DNA of 64,000 nt from M3007 sp046160625. GTDB lineage: Bacteria > Bacteroidota > Bacteroidia > Chitinophagales > Saprospiraceae. Shown one piece after another: positions 40,738 through 49,536 of this stretch. The stretch covers positions 1-64,000 of the forward strand of contig JBJXGZ010000135.1 in NCBI GenBank assembly GCA_046160625.1, in the 5' to 3' direction. The notes beneath the pieces were generated by a model. The model worked only from the letters and a program-made list of their open reading frames with translations, was not told where the DNA came from and did not search any database. Position 1 is the first letter of the stretch. Each line of letters begins with the position of its first letter. A program made the translations under genes and the position numbers.

Positions 40738-41880
40738 ATGGCAAAAAAATCTCTTTTCCTCTTGCTTTTTGGTGTCTTCCAAATTATCAACAACCCTGTA
40801 TTCGCCGATGAAGCATTGATTAACCCTGAAAACAAAAGCCATCAAACAGTTGAATGTACTGCTCCCGCGCCAGATAGTTTTTACGTCACTAACCGTGGCC
40901 CCAACTATATCTCGGTAGCGTGGAATCCAGCTTGGGTCGGAGCTGCCCATACGCTTGCTGTTTTTACACGTATCGATTCAACCTATGACTGGGTGCTCGT
41001 GGATTCATTCTTCAATGTTACAGGCACTGCACTGATTGTCACTGGTGTGGCGTTAGAACTTGAGTGCAAAATGGTCATTGCAACCAATTGCCCTTCAGCT
41101 ATACCAAGTATTTACTCAAAGTCTTTGCTCGATAAAATTATCGTTCAATTGGATATTAGTGGGCGAGTTCCTGTCAACCCTGTTCCCATTGATTGTGAGA
41201 ATCTACCTCTCCCAACACCCCAATTCAATTGGATAGGTTTTCAAGTTATCCAGGGCAATGGCGGGGCAGCTTCGAAGAACACCTTTGAGGTTGTAGTTAC
41301 TTACCCAAATATCTGGACGACAATGGTTGGTGTAAAGCGGGTACATGAAGCCAACGATCTTGTTGCTGCGAAACTTAATGGTGAGGTACCTCCTCCTCCA
41401 CTAACTGAAGGGGCGATATTCAAAATAATAAAAATTATACCGAATTCATTGCCCTACACCATTGGAAGACTTATGGTTGTAAAAAATGGTAATTCCATTA
41501 ATCTTTGCAAGGATCCCGCTATTAATTGGGACCCCACGTACTCTTTTATCCCGATGAAGGCAGGCGCTCCCTGGGGGTTTGCTTCTGATCCGTTTGCTGA
41601 ATCTAAGTATGATATTGAGAACGTTTCAATATCGAATTTGCAGGTTCAAAGCCCATTTAATGAAACTCTTAGTGTTTCTGTTCATGCACAAACCCAAACG
41701 GAAGGGAATGGAATTATTCGCTTAATCAGCACAAGCGGACAAATTGTTCTAATTCAACAATTTAAATACCCTGTTGAGCAATTAACAATCCCAGCTACTC
41801 TATTACCGTCGGGTTTATATATCCTTCAAGTGGAAACGGATACAGAAGCCCATGTCTTGAAAATAGTAAAGGGTCAGTAA
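40738..41880 (+). CDS. T9SS-exported protein with a fibronectin III-like domain
   Basis: 380 aa from the ATG that opens a signal peptide (MAKKSLFLLLFGVFQIINNP); an in-frame start 30 codons earlier gives a poor N-terminus. A Fn3-like domain follows (VECTAPAPDSFYVTNRGPNY, ISVAWNPAWVGAAHTL). The last about 75 residues are a type IX sorting domain (QTEGNGIIRLISTSGQIVLI, LLPSGLYILQVETDTEAHVL). Exported across the outer membrane by T9SS, then surface-bound or released. Function unknown. Confidence 0.82.
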   Translation: MAKKSLFLLLFGVFQIINNPVFADEALINPENKSHQTVECTAPAPDSFYVTNRGPNYISVAWNPAWVGAAHTLAVFTRIDSTYDWVLVDSFFNVTGTALIVTGVALELECKMVIATNCPSAIPSIYSKSLLDKIIVQLDISGRVPVNPVPIDCENLPLPTPQFNWIGFQVIQGNGGAASKNTFEVVVTYPNIWTTMVGVKRVHEANDLVAAKLNGEVPPPPLTEGAIFKIIKIIPNSLPYTIGRLMVVKNGNSINLCKDPAINWDPTYSFIPMKAGAPWGFASDPFAESKYDIENVSISNLQVQSPFNETLSVSVHAQTQTEGNGIIRLISTSGQIVLIQQFKYPVEQLTIPATLLPSGLYILQVETDTEAHVLKIVKGQ

Positions 41881-41923
41881 CCTCCCAATTGGTTCTTTAC
41901 GCTCAATCTAAAACACAGCATGT

Positions 41924-43450
41924 ATGAAAAACGCTATTATCATTTTCATTTTTAGCACCCTCCCAATGGTGCTTTTTTCCCAGCCCGGCATCGAGTGGCA
42001 AAAATGCTTCGGTGGCAGCGAATACGACAGGAGTAATGACATCTTGCACACGAATGATGGTGGCTATGTTGTAATCGGTCATACCCTATCTCTGGATGGA
42101 GACGTGTCCAACAACAACGGGTTAATGGATATTTGGATGGTTAAGGTGGACAACTTCGGTGTCATTCAATGGGAAAAAAATTTCGGTGGCGGAGATTGGG
42201 ACTCACCTAATTCTTTTCGCCAAACGGGTGATGGCGGCTATATTATTGTCGGCGTTACTTATTCCAATGATGGGGACGTTATTGGAAATCATGGCGATCA
42301 AGACGCCTGGATCCTGAAATTGGATAGTGTAGGAGTCATCGAATGGCAGAGGGCTTTGGGCGGCAGCCTTTTCGACGAAGCCAATTGGGTCGAGATTACC
42401 CCGGATGGCGGGTACATCGTCGCCTGCAGTACCAATTCTGACGATGGTGATGTATTGGGCAAGCACGCCTACACGGATTTTTGGGTGCTGAAGTTGAGCA
42501 GCACTGGCGCAATCGAATGGCAGAAATGCTTGGGGGGAAACAGCGATGAGCGTGCGCTTTCCATCAAACTGGCATCAGATGGTGGATACATCGTAGTCGG
42601 CGAAACTTTGTCAAATGACGGTGATGTAACGGGGAACAATGGTGATAGCGACTTTTGGGTAGCAAAACTGAGTATTTCAGGAGAAATCGAGTGGCAGAGC
42701 GCTTTGGGTGAGGCAGGCTTAGATGTGGGAACCGATGTAGTAGAAACAAGCGATGGTTTCGTGGTTTGTGGTTATCTTGGAACTATCAATTATTTTGACT
42801 ATTGGATCGTTAAGCTGAGCAAAACGGGCGATCTGCTTTGGCAAAAGGTATATGGAGGCACAGGTCCTGATCATGCCAGGAGCATCATCCAAACCAGCGA
42901 CGGTAATTTTGTGGTAGCAGGCGAGTCAAAGTCCACCGACGGGGACGTGGGCTGGAACAACGGCATCCAGATCATTTGGGTTTTGAAATTGAATCCATTG
43001 GGAGAGCTGATCTGGAAAAAGCAACTCGGCGGCACAAAAGGCGAGGGTTGTTTTTCTATCATACAAACAAACGATCAGGGCTACATCCTGGGCGGTTTTG
43101 CCTGGTCGAATGACGGCGACGTTTCCGGCAACCACGGCAGTGCCGACTACTGGGTCATAAAACTCTCTCCCGAGTCCGTTGGCACGGAAGATGCCCCAGC
43201 CGCTATGGCAGGCAATCTGGAAATCTATCCCAACCCCGCCCATCAGTTCGTGTCCCTAAAAACAGTATCCGAAGAGCCTGTACTCAGCGTCCGCATATCT
43301 GACCTGCTGGGCCGGGCCATCAGCCACCAAAGCATCTTGAACCCTTCCACAGTCGAGATGGATATTTCCGCGTTACCGAGTGGTCTATACCTGGTAACGG
43401 CCACCTCGCCATCGGGACGGGTTTACGTGGGCAAAATGGGCAAGGAGTGA
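41924..43450 (+). CDS. T9SS-exported protein with seven DGG repeats
   Basis: 508 aa. After the signal peptide (MKNAIIIFIFSTLPMVLFS) come about seven repeats of roughly 58 residues, each with the pattern I-E-W-Q-K..LGG, then DGGYIVVG, then SNDGDV..N.G, then WVxKL. Repeat five is shortened. The C-terminal sorting domain begins LEIYPNPAHQFVSLKTVSEE. The repeats resemble those that predict a β-propeller-like surface protein. It follows the Fn3 protein by 43 nt and may be its partner. Function unknown. Confidence 0.85.
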   Translation: MKNAIIIFIFSTLPMVLFSQPGIEWQKCFGGSEYDRSNDILHTNDGGYVVIGHTLSLDGDVSNNNGLMDIWMVKVDNFGVIQWEKNFGGGDWDSPNSFRQTGDGGYIIVGVTYSNDGDVIGNHGDQDAWILKLDSVGVIEWQRALGGSLFDEANWVEITPDGGYIVACSTNSDDGDVLGKHAYTDFWVLKLSSTGAIEWQKCLGGNSDERALSIKLASDGGYIVVGETLSNDGDVTGNNGDSDFWVAKLSISGEIEWQSALGEAGLDVGTDVVETSDGFVVCGYLGTINYFDYWIVKLSKTGDLLWQKVYGGTGPDHARSIIQTSDGNFVVAGESKSTDGDVGWNNGIQIIWVLKLNPLGELIWKKQLGGTKGEGCFSIIQTNDQGYILGGFAWSNDGDVSGNHGSADYWVIKLSPESVGTEDAPAAMAGNLEIYPNPAHQFVSLKTVSEEPVLSVRISDLLGRAISHQSILNPSTVEMDISALPSGLYLVTATSPSGRVYVGKMGKE

Positions 43451-43487
43451 AAGACGTAGTGCGCCTAACGTGCAGATCTTCGCCGGA

Positions 43488-43547
43488 AAAGTAGTAGGCG
43501 CACAGACCAAAAAATTCTTGCAAGACAAGATTGAGGCGCATATCTGA
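43488..43547 (+). pseudogene. orphan 3' end of a thioredoxin gene (trxA fragment)
   Basis: 20 codons, counting the stop, that reproduce the end of trxA (KVVGAQTKKFLQDKIEAHI, then TGA). Against the intact gene there are four differences, all at third positions and all synonymous (GTG/GTA, ACT/ACC, CAG/CAA, ATC/ATT). From the last difference onward, 85 bp are identical, including the 3' untranslated part and terminator. Upstream of position 43488 similarity stops abruptly. This is one end of a direct repeat that bounds the two T9SS genes and the helical-repeat gene. Confidence 0.88.
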
Positions 43548-43571
43548 GGCCGACGACCTTTAGCGCATTAA

Positions 43572-43615
43572 AAAACCCTCTCCTTCTGTTCGCAGATGGG
43601 GAGGGTTTTGTTTTT
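43572..43615 (+). terminator. duplicated trxA terminator
   Basis: Identical in sequence to the terminator after intact trxA. It now ends transcription from the second T9SS gene. Confidence 0.8.
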
Positions 43616-43733
43616 GGTGAACTTTATTTCATCTTACTATACGTGAATTGATTTTTTTTGCGTGTTTGAACTACAAAATTCCCTCGACCGCTATTTGTTT
43701 TTCAAAAGCAAACCCCACTTGAGCGGACTTTTA

Positions 43734-43741
43734 TAGTTTTG
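43734..43741 (+). promoter_or_regulatory. promoter element of the DUF2723 gene
   Basis: TAGTTTTG matches TAnnTTTG, about 100 nt before the chosen ATG. The rest of the 43618-43841 stretch shows no coding potential. Confidence 0.5.
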
Positions 43742-43841
43742 CGCGGTCTTTGCAACCCACCAGCCGATTCTCATCTGTCCTATAGCCTGAGGTCGCGGGA
43801 CGGATTTGCCGAACGGCTTTGCTTTCACACACAACGAAAAC

Positions 43842-46800
43842 ATGAATTTTTCCTTCAAAACGCTCAACAACCTCGCAGGCTGGATCACTTTTGGCATTGC
43901 AGTAGTCGTACTTGGTCTAGCAGCAGAACCTACCGGCAGCCTTTGGGACTGCGGTGAATTCATCGCTGGCGCTTACAAACTTCAAGTGGTTCACCCGCCT
44001 GGCGCACCGATTTTCCTTCTGGTAGGCCGTTTGTTTGCCTGGGTAGGTGGTATGCTATCAAGCGACCCGGCGAACATCGCTTATTCCGTCAACCTGCTTT
44101 CCGCCGTTTGCACAGCCTTCACAGGGTTGTTTGTTTGCTGGAGTACGAGCATACTCGCTCGACTGATTCTAGTGGGACGCGACACCGATCCTGTAGGCGG
44201 CCAGGCTATTGCAGCAGTGGGTGCTGGTGTGGTTGCAGGGCTTTGTACTGCATTTACATCCTCCATCTGGTTTTCGGCAGTTGAAGGCGAAGTGTACGCC
44301 ATGTCAACTTTCTTCACAGCCATGACGCTGTGGGCCACACTTAAATGGTACAACTTGCCAGACAATGCGCAAGCAGACCGTTGGCTGGTTTTCGCATTTT
44401 ACTCCGTTGCGCTTTCTATGGGCGTTCACTTGCTGAGTCTTCTGACCTTCCCGGCCTTGGCAATGTTCTATTATTTCAAAAAATCAAAAAAGCCGACCGT
44501 ATGGGGAACATTAATGGCCGCTGCCGTTGGTGGTGTGTTCATCATTGCTATTCAAAAAATCATCATCGCGGGTATCCCGACGCTTTGGGCGTTTTTTGAC
44601 AGAACAATGGTGAACGGTTTTAAAGCACCTTTTTATTCAGGCATCATCCCGGTGCTGTTGATTTTTGGTGGTGCAATCTGGCTTGGCCTTCGTCACGCAC
44701 ACCGCACAAATAATGGGCTATTGCAGCGTGTTGTAGTGGCTTTGGGCGTGGTAGTGGTGGCCTATTTTGCTTATGGAACGGTTATCGTCCGTGCCAACGC
44801 AAATACGCCTATCAATATGAACAACCCCTCTGATCCAATGCGCCTACTTCCATACCTCAACCGCGAGCAGTATGGCGAACGCCCGCTCATCCGCGGTCCT
44901 CACTTTGATGCCCAGCCTACTGGTATCAACTCTGAAGACCGGTATGGACGTATGGGCAACCGCTATGCTATTGTGGATGAAAAAGTGGATTACGAGTATT
45001 CAAACAAGGACAAGACCTTGTTCCCACGGATGGGCGATTACTCACAAGGCCGCCCGGCCCTTTACCGTCGCTGGATTGACAAGCCAACTGGAACACCCTC
45101 TTTTGCTGACAACTTAGAGTTTTTCTATAAATATCAATTGGGTTGGATGTATTGGCGCTATTTCATGTGGAATTTCTCTGGTCGTCAAAATGGTGAGCAG
45201 GGATATTATGCCTGGGACCCCACAGCGGGCAACTGGATCACGGGCATTAACGCGATTGACTCCGGGCGCCTCGGAAATCAGGAGGCTTTGCCTGATTTCC
45301 AAAAAAACAACCAGGGGCGCAACAAGTATTATATGATTCCCTTCTTGCTCGGGCTTTTGGGGATGTTCTTCCATTACCGAAAACGACCGCGTGATTTTGC
45401 CGCTATTATGGCTTTGTTTATCATCACCGGCATCGGCATCATTGTGTATTCTAACCAGCCACCTAACGAACCGCGTGAGCGTGACTATGTACTGGCAGGT
45501 TCGTTTTTCACCTATTGTATTTGGATCGGATTGAGCGTAGTAGCACTTTGGGACATGCTGAATAAAAACCTCAAGGGTGCTGCTGCCCCTTTGGCATTCG
45601 TGCTTTCCCTTTCTGCTCCGCTTCTAATGGTAACCCAAAACTGGGACGACCATAGCCGCGCTCACCATTATGCCAGCCGCGATTACGCAAGCAATTTTCT
45701 TAATTCCTGTGCACCAAACGCAATCATTTTTTCTTACGGTGACAATGATACCTATCCCCTCTGGTATTGCCAAGAGGTGGAGGGCATCCGTACCGACGTG
45801 CGGGTAGTCAACCTGTCCCTTATCGCTGTGGATTGGTACATTGATCAACTTCGAAGGGCTGTAAACGATTCTCCTGCAATTGAAATGAGCATACCGCGCG
45901 AGCAATTGCGCGGGTTCAAGCGGGTTCAGACCCCTTACTACGCGCCACGCGGTGAACAGGAACAAGACATAAGGCAAGTGCTTAAATTCATCTCCGAAGA
46001 ACACAGGCAAGAATCCGGAGGAGGTCGCGCATTTGATTCCTATTTGCCTACGCGCAAAATGTTTATCCCCGTCAACAAGCAATGGTTTATTGACAACAAG
46101 TTGGTGTCGCCCAATGACTCCATCTTGGTAGACACCTTACACATTGACCTGGGCAGAGATAAAAAGTACATTATCAAAGATGAACTGGCCATGCTGGATA
46201 TTATTGCATCCAACATCGGCAAACGCCCCATTTATTGGGCTGTGACTTGCCGGGAGGATAAATTGCTTGGCTTTGAGGATTACCTCCAAATAGAAGGACT
46301 GGGGCTGCAAATCGTACCAAAAAAGGTCAGGAGTTCGATGGAGGCCTACGGCATCATCGGCGCTGGAGGAGTATACAGCGACCAGATGTACCAAAACATT
46401 ATGGAAAAATGGAAATGGGGCAACTTTGACAAGGAGCGGTCTTATGTGGATCGTTCTTATATGCCAAGTCTCCAAACCATGCGCGTCAGCATTATTCGCC
46501 TGGCTCGTCAGTTGGTGGTAGAGGGCAAAAAAGAGAAAGCAACCGCCCTCGTAGACAAGTACTTTGAGGTGTTTCCGCAGATGAACTTTCCATACGACCA
46601 GTTCACAGCCTTTATAACCGACATTTATGTGCTTTCCGGTGAAAAAGCAAAGGCCGCAGCTAAAATTCGGGAGATAGCAGCACAAATGGAGCAACAGTTC
46701 CGCTTCTACGACTCGCTCGATTCTGAGTTCAAAAAAGGCTACAAGCAGGACATAGATTATACCAGTTCAACGGTACAAAATCTATTAAAAATGACAGCCA

Positions 46801-46901
46801 ATTTGGACGATAACGCTCTTTACCAAGAACTTGAAAACCAGTTCCAAGCGTACATGCCCAAAATGCCTGCCAAAGGAGTACCGGAGGGTATGCCGAACTA
46901 A
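43842..46901 (+). CDS. DUF2723/GT117 protein O-mannosyltransferase-like membrane protein
   Basis: 1019 aa from an ATG giving MNFSFKTLNNLAGWITFGIA; an earlier in-frame ATG 12 codons upstream adds an unlikely start. The N-terminal half has about ten membrane helices. The catalytic-type acidic region follows the first helix: EPTGSLWDCGEFIAGAYKL and VVHPPGAPIFLLVGRLFAW. The C-terminal soluble part (about 540-1019) contains YGDNDTYPLWY and a helical end. GT117 proteins are thought to transfer sugars from lipid carriers to exported proteins. T9SS cargo glycosylation is a plausible role. Confidence 0.9.
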   Translation: MNFSFKTLNNLAGWITFGIAVVVLGLAAEPTGSLWDCGEFIAGAYKLQVVHPPGAPIFLLVGRLFAWVGGMLSSDPANIAYSVNLLSAVCTAFTGLFVCWSTSILARLILVGRDTDPVGGQAIAAVGAGVVAGLCTAFTSSIWFSAVEGEVYAMSTFFTAMTLWATLKWYNLPDNAQADRWLVFAFYSVALSMGVHLLSLLTFPALAMFYYFKKSKKPTVWGTLMAAAVGGVFIIAIQKIIIAGIPTLWAFFDRTMVNGFKAPFYSGIIPVLLIFGGAIWLGLRHAHRTNNGLLQRVVVALGVVVVAYFAYGTVIVRANANTPINMNNPSDPMRLLPYLNREQYGERPLIRGPHFDAQPTGINSEDRYGRMGNRYAIVDEKVDYEYSNKDKTLFPRMGDYSQGRPALYRRWIDKPTGTPSFADNLEFFYKYQLGWMYWRYFMWNFSGRQNGEQGYYAWDPTAGNWITGINAIDSGRLGNQEALPDFQKNNQGRNKYYMIPFLLGLLGMFFHYRKRPRDFAAIMALFIITGIGIIVYSNQPPNEPRERDYVLAGSFFTYCIWIGLSVVALWDMLNKNLKGAAAPLAFVLSLSAPLLMVTQNWDDHSRAHHYASRDYASNFLNSCAPNAIIFSYGDNDTYPLWYCQEVEGIRTDVRVVNLSLIAVDWYIDQLRRAVNDSPAIEMSIPREQLRGFKRVQTPYYAPRGEQEQDIRQVLKFISEEHRQESGGGRAFDSYLPTRKMFIPVNKQWFIDNKLVSPNDSILVDTLHIDLGRDKKYIIKDELAMLDIIASNIGKRPIYWAVTCREDKLLGFEDYLQIEGLGLQIVPKKVRSSMEAYGIIGAGGVYSDQMYQNIMEKWKWGNFDKERSYVDRSYMPSLQTMRVSIIRLARQLVVEGKKEKATALVDKYFEVFPQMNFPYDQFTAFITDIYVLSGEKAKAAAKIREIAAQMEQQFRFYDSLDSEFKKGYKQDIDYTSSTVQNLLKMTANLDDNALYQELENQFQAYMPKMPAKGVPEGMPN

Positions 46902-46912
46902 TCGGCGATTTG

Positions 46913-47038
46913 GGTTATTTGATTATTTGGGGATTTGGTTATTTGTTCGCTAAATCTTGGTATCAGTTTTCCCTGACGGGAGTATGAATACCAAGATTTA
47001 GCGAACAAATAACCAATTCCCCAAATAACCGAATAACC
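46913..47038. repeat. very long hairpin of ggttattt words before the OsmC gene
   Basis: Arms of about 51 bp (46913-46963 and 46988-47038) with few mismatches. Words include ggttatttg, attatttgggg and atttgttcgctaaatcttgg. It fills the gap and ends about 36 nt before the OsmC-family ATG. Confidence 0.8.
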
Positions 47039-47074
47039 AAACAAACCAATCACTAGTCAACCAATCATTACAAC

Positions 47075-47518
47075 ATGGCTCATTTCAAACGCACAGCATC
47101 AGCCGTATGGAACGGCTCCGGAGCCGATGGCTCAGGCTCACTCAGTGGCCCATCCGGCGTGCTTGTCGGCACTCCTTATTCCTCGGCCAAACGGTTTCAA
47201 AACGAAGACGGCAAGGCAGGCACCAATCCTGAAGAACTCATTGCAGCTGCTCATGCTGGCTGTTATATCATGGCCTTAAGTTTTAAACTTTCTGGCGAGG
47301 GTTTCCCACCTAAAGAACTCCGCTGCTCTGCTACTATTGACATGGAAAAAGGGGACAGTGGATGGGGTTTTGAGAAAATCACCCTCCAACTCGAAGCAGA
47401 AGTGCCCGGCATCAGCGCAGATAAATTTCAGGAGCTGGCAAATGCGGCAAAATTTGGGTGTCCGGTTAGTAAAGCCCTTTCAGCAGTTCCGATTGAACTG
47501 GAAGCCAAACTAGTTTAA
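47075..47518 (+). CDS. OsmC-family peroxiredoxin
   Basis: 147 aa. OsmC/Ohr proteins reduce organic hydroperoxides. The two redox cysteines are C63 in AAHAGCYIMAL and about C129 in KFGCPVSKALSA. The N-terminal strand pattern KRTASAVWNGSGADG..GSLSGPSGVL fits the OsmC subgroup. Complete domain, monocistronic. Confidence 0.92.
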   Translation: MAHFKRTASAVWNGSGADGSGSLSGPSGVLVGTPYSSAKRFQNEDGKAGTNPEELIAAAHAGCYIMALSFKLSGEGFPPKELRCSATIDMEKGDSGWGFEKITLQLEAEVPGISADKFQELANAAKFGCPVSKALSAVPIELEAKLV

Positions 47519-47611
47519 AATCAGTCGTCGCAAGTTGCTTGTATCCGTTGCAAAACATCCTGTTCGAATAAACTTGCAACTTGAATCTTACTACTTGATA
47601 CTCATTCGATT

Positions 47612-48457
47612 ATGAAAAAGCATTTGCTTTTTGGAATGGTATTCGTTTCCTTCAGCCTTGCTGCACAAAGCCCCTGGCCACGCAGCAAGGCTGGTTTTTT
47701 TGTGCAGGCAGCCTGGCAGACTATCCCAACTTATGGTGAGGTTTTTGAATCGAAAAACGACCTAAATGTATTGCCTGACCGCGAAGTAAGCGAAAACACA
47801 TTCCAGCTTTACGGCGAATATGGCCTTGATCCCCACACAACGGTAGTGGCTTCGTTGCCCATTCGGTTTTTGGAAAACGGAGATTTTATACCCAACAATT
47901 ATGCAAATCCTGAAACCTTAGAAGGATCGCTCATCGGTTTGGGAAATGCTTCCTTAGGCATTCGTCGCGCAATTTTAGAAGGGAATGTACGACTCACAGG
48001 CACGCTTCGGCTCGACTTCCCGAGCACAAATTATGACGATGCAACAGGGCTTCGCGCAGGCTACGATGCCTGGACGGTGCAGCCTACTTTAAGCACAGGA
48101 ATGGGTTTGGGCAAGGTTTACTGGTTTGCATACGGGGGCTACGGCTTGCGGACCGGCGGCTTTAGCCATTATGTGAATGCTGGTGGCGAGTTAGGGATTA
48201 AAGCCTGGAAATTCTGGTTGGTTGGATTTTCTGAATTGGTATATTCGCTGGAAAATGGAGAGGTAGTGTTGCCGCTTCACAACCGAATCAAAAATCTGAA
48301 TGTGGACAAGCAAGGATGGTGGTCTATTGGAGGCAAAGTTAGCTTCGAGGCCAATCGTTATTGTGGAATTACCGCCTCTTTTGCGGGGGCAGGCTGGGCG
48401 CAGTTTGTGCCAAAAAGTCCAGGTATTAGCTTGGGAGCATATTTCAAGTGGGATTAG
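47612..48457 (+). CDS. probable outer-membrane β-barrel protein
   Basis: 281 aa with signal peptide MKKHLLFGMVFVSFSLAAQS. The mature part is a series of amphipathic β-strands with Tyr/Trp/Phe belts (FQLYGEYGLDPHTTVVASLP, LGIRRAILEGNVRLTGTLRL) and ends in an aromatic last strand, SLGAYFKWD. The layout fits small porin-like barrels of Bacteroidota; family not certain. Preceded by short spacer, no operon partner. Confidence 0.7.
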   Translation: MKKHLLFGMVFVSFSLAAQSPWPRSKAGFFVQAAWQTIPTYGEVFESKNDLNVLPDREVSENTFQLYGEYGLDPHTTVVASLPIRFLENGDFIPNNYANPETLEGSLIGLGNASLGIRRAILEGNVRLTGTLRLDFPSTNYDDATGLRAGYDAWTVQPTLSTGMGLGKVYWFAYGGYGLRTGGFSHYVNAGGELGIKAWKFWLVGFSELVYSLENGEVVLPLHNRIKNLNVDKQGWWSIGGKVSFEANRYCGITASFAGAGWAQFVPKSPGISLGAYFKWD

Positions 48458-48656
48458 GAGGGGAATTGGTCATTAATCGTCATTAGATCATTGGATAAAA
48501 ATTTACGTTTTGTTAGCAAATAACTCGTTTCAGCGACAAAAACCTTCCACTCGTCGGGAACACTAAGCCTCGAGCGGCGCCTTTCTACACTTTTGCCCGC
48601 GATTCAATTTAACAAATATCCAAATCAACAATCCACAACAATTCATCCAGACAACA

Positions 48657-49439
48657 ATGCGCAGAAATCACGAAATTGACTACAAAATCTACGGCGAAGA
48701 GATGCAATGCCTTGAGGTAGAACTCGACCCACAAGAAACCGTGATCGCTGAAGCAGGCAGTTTCATGTTCATGGACAACATGATCGAGATGGCCACTGTT
48801 TTTGGCGATGCCAGCGATCGGACAGAAGGCTTTTTTGGAAAACTGATGACCGCTGGTAAACGAGTGCTCACGGGCGAAAGCTTATTCATGACCACCTATA
48901 CCAATCAAGGCGCAGACAAACAGCGCATCACATTCGCAGCACCCTATGCTGGCAAGATTGTCCCGCTTGACCTACTAGCTCTTGGCGGAAAAATTGTGTG
49001 CCAAAAAGATGCCTTTCTTTGTGCTGCAAAAGGGGTGCAGATTGGCATCGAGTTCCAGCGTAAACTGGGCACAGGACTTTTTGGTGGCGAAGGATTTATC
49101 ATGCAAAAACTTGAAGGCGATGGTTTTGCGTTTGTCCATGCAGGAGGTTTTATTATAGAGCGCGAGCTTCGTGCGGGGGAAACATTCCGTGTTGATACAG
49201 GTTGCATCGTTGCCTTTACCAAAGATGTTAACTACGATATACAGTTTGTAAAAGGTATCCGAAACATGGTTTTTGGCGGCGAAGGTTTGTTCTTCGCAGT
49301 ACTGCGTGGCCCTGGAAAAGTCTGGCTACAATCGCTCCCTGTTAGCCGTTTGGCGGCCAAATTGGCCTCATACAGTGGAGGTGGCAAAGAAGAAGGAAGT
49401 ATTCTGGGCGGATTGGGAAGGATGGTAGATGGTATCTAG
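48657..49439 (+). CDS. AIM24/TIGR00266-family protein
   Basis: 260 aa. The family β-roll is recognisable: YGEEMQCLEVELDPQETVIA, EAGSFMFMDN, GKIVPLDL, GFIMQKLEGDGFAFVHAGG, and FVKGIRNMVFGGEGLFFAVL. Distant homologue of mitochondrial AIM24; molecular role in bacteria unknown. Complete. Stands alone; an AT/GC-mixed spacer of about 200 nt precedes it. Confidence 0.9.
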   Translation: MRRNHEIDYKIYGEEMQCLEVELDPQETVIAEAGSFMFMDNMIEMATVFGDASDRTEGFFGKLMTAGKRVLTGESLFMTTYTNQGADKQRITFAAPYAGKIVPLDLLALGGKIVCQKDAFLCAAKGVQIGIEFQRKLGTGLFGGEGFIMQKLEGDGFAFVHAGGFIIERELRAGETFRVDTGCIVAFTKDVNYDIQFVKGIRNMVFGGEGLFFAVLRGPGKVWLQSLPVSRLAAKLASYSGGGKEEGSILGGLGRMVDGI

Positions 49440-49445
49440 TTATTT

Positions 49446-49499
49446 GTTTGAAGCGTTTGAATTGAATCGAACCACTCAAACACTTCAAACGCTTTAAAC
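49446..49499. repeat. gtttgaagcgtttga inverted repeat
   Basis: gtttgaagcgtttga (49446-49460) faces tcaaacgctttaaac (49485-49499) with one mismatch. It lies between the AIM24 and LytTR genes, just after the AIM24 stop. Confidence 0.6.
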
Positions 49500-49536
49500 A
49501 TCTAAAACAACAATTTTTCAAAACGAATTTCCTACA

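Noticed and set aside
43618..43841. Possible small gene between the duplicated terminator and the DUF2723 gene
   Set aside because: No frame has a sensible start and length. The stretch contains a promoter element and a leader only.
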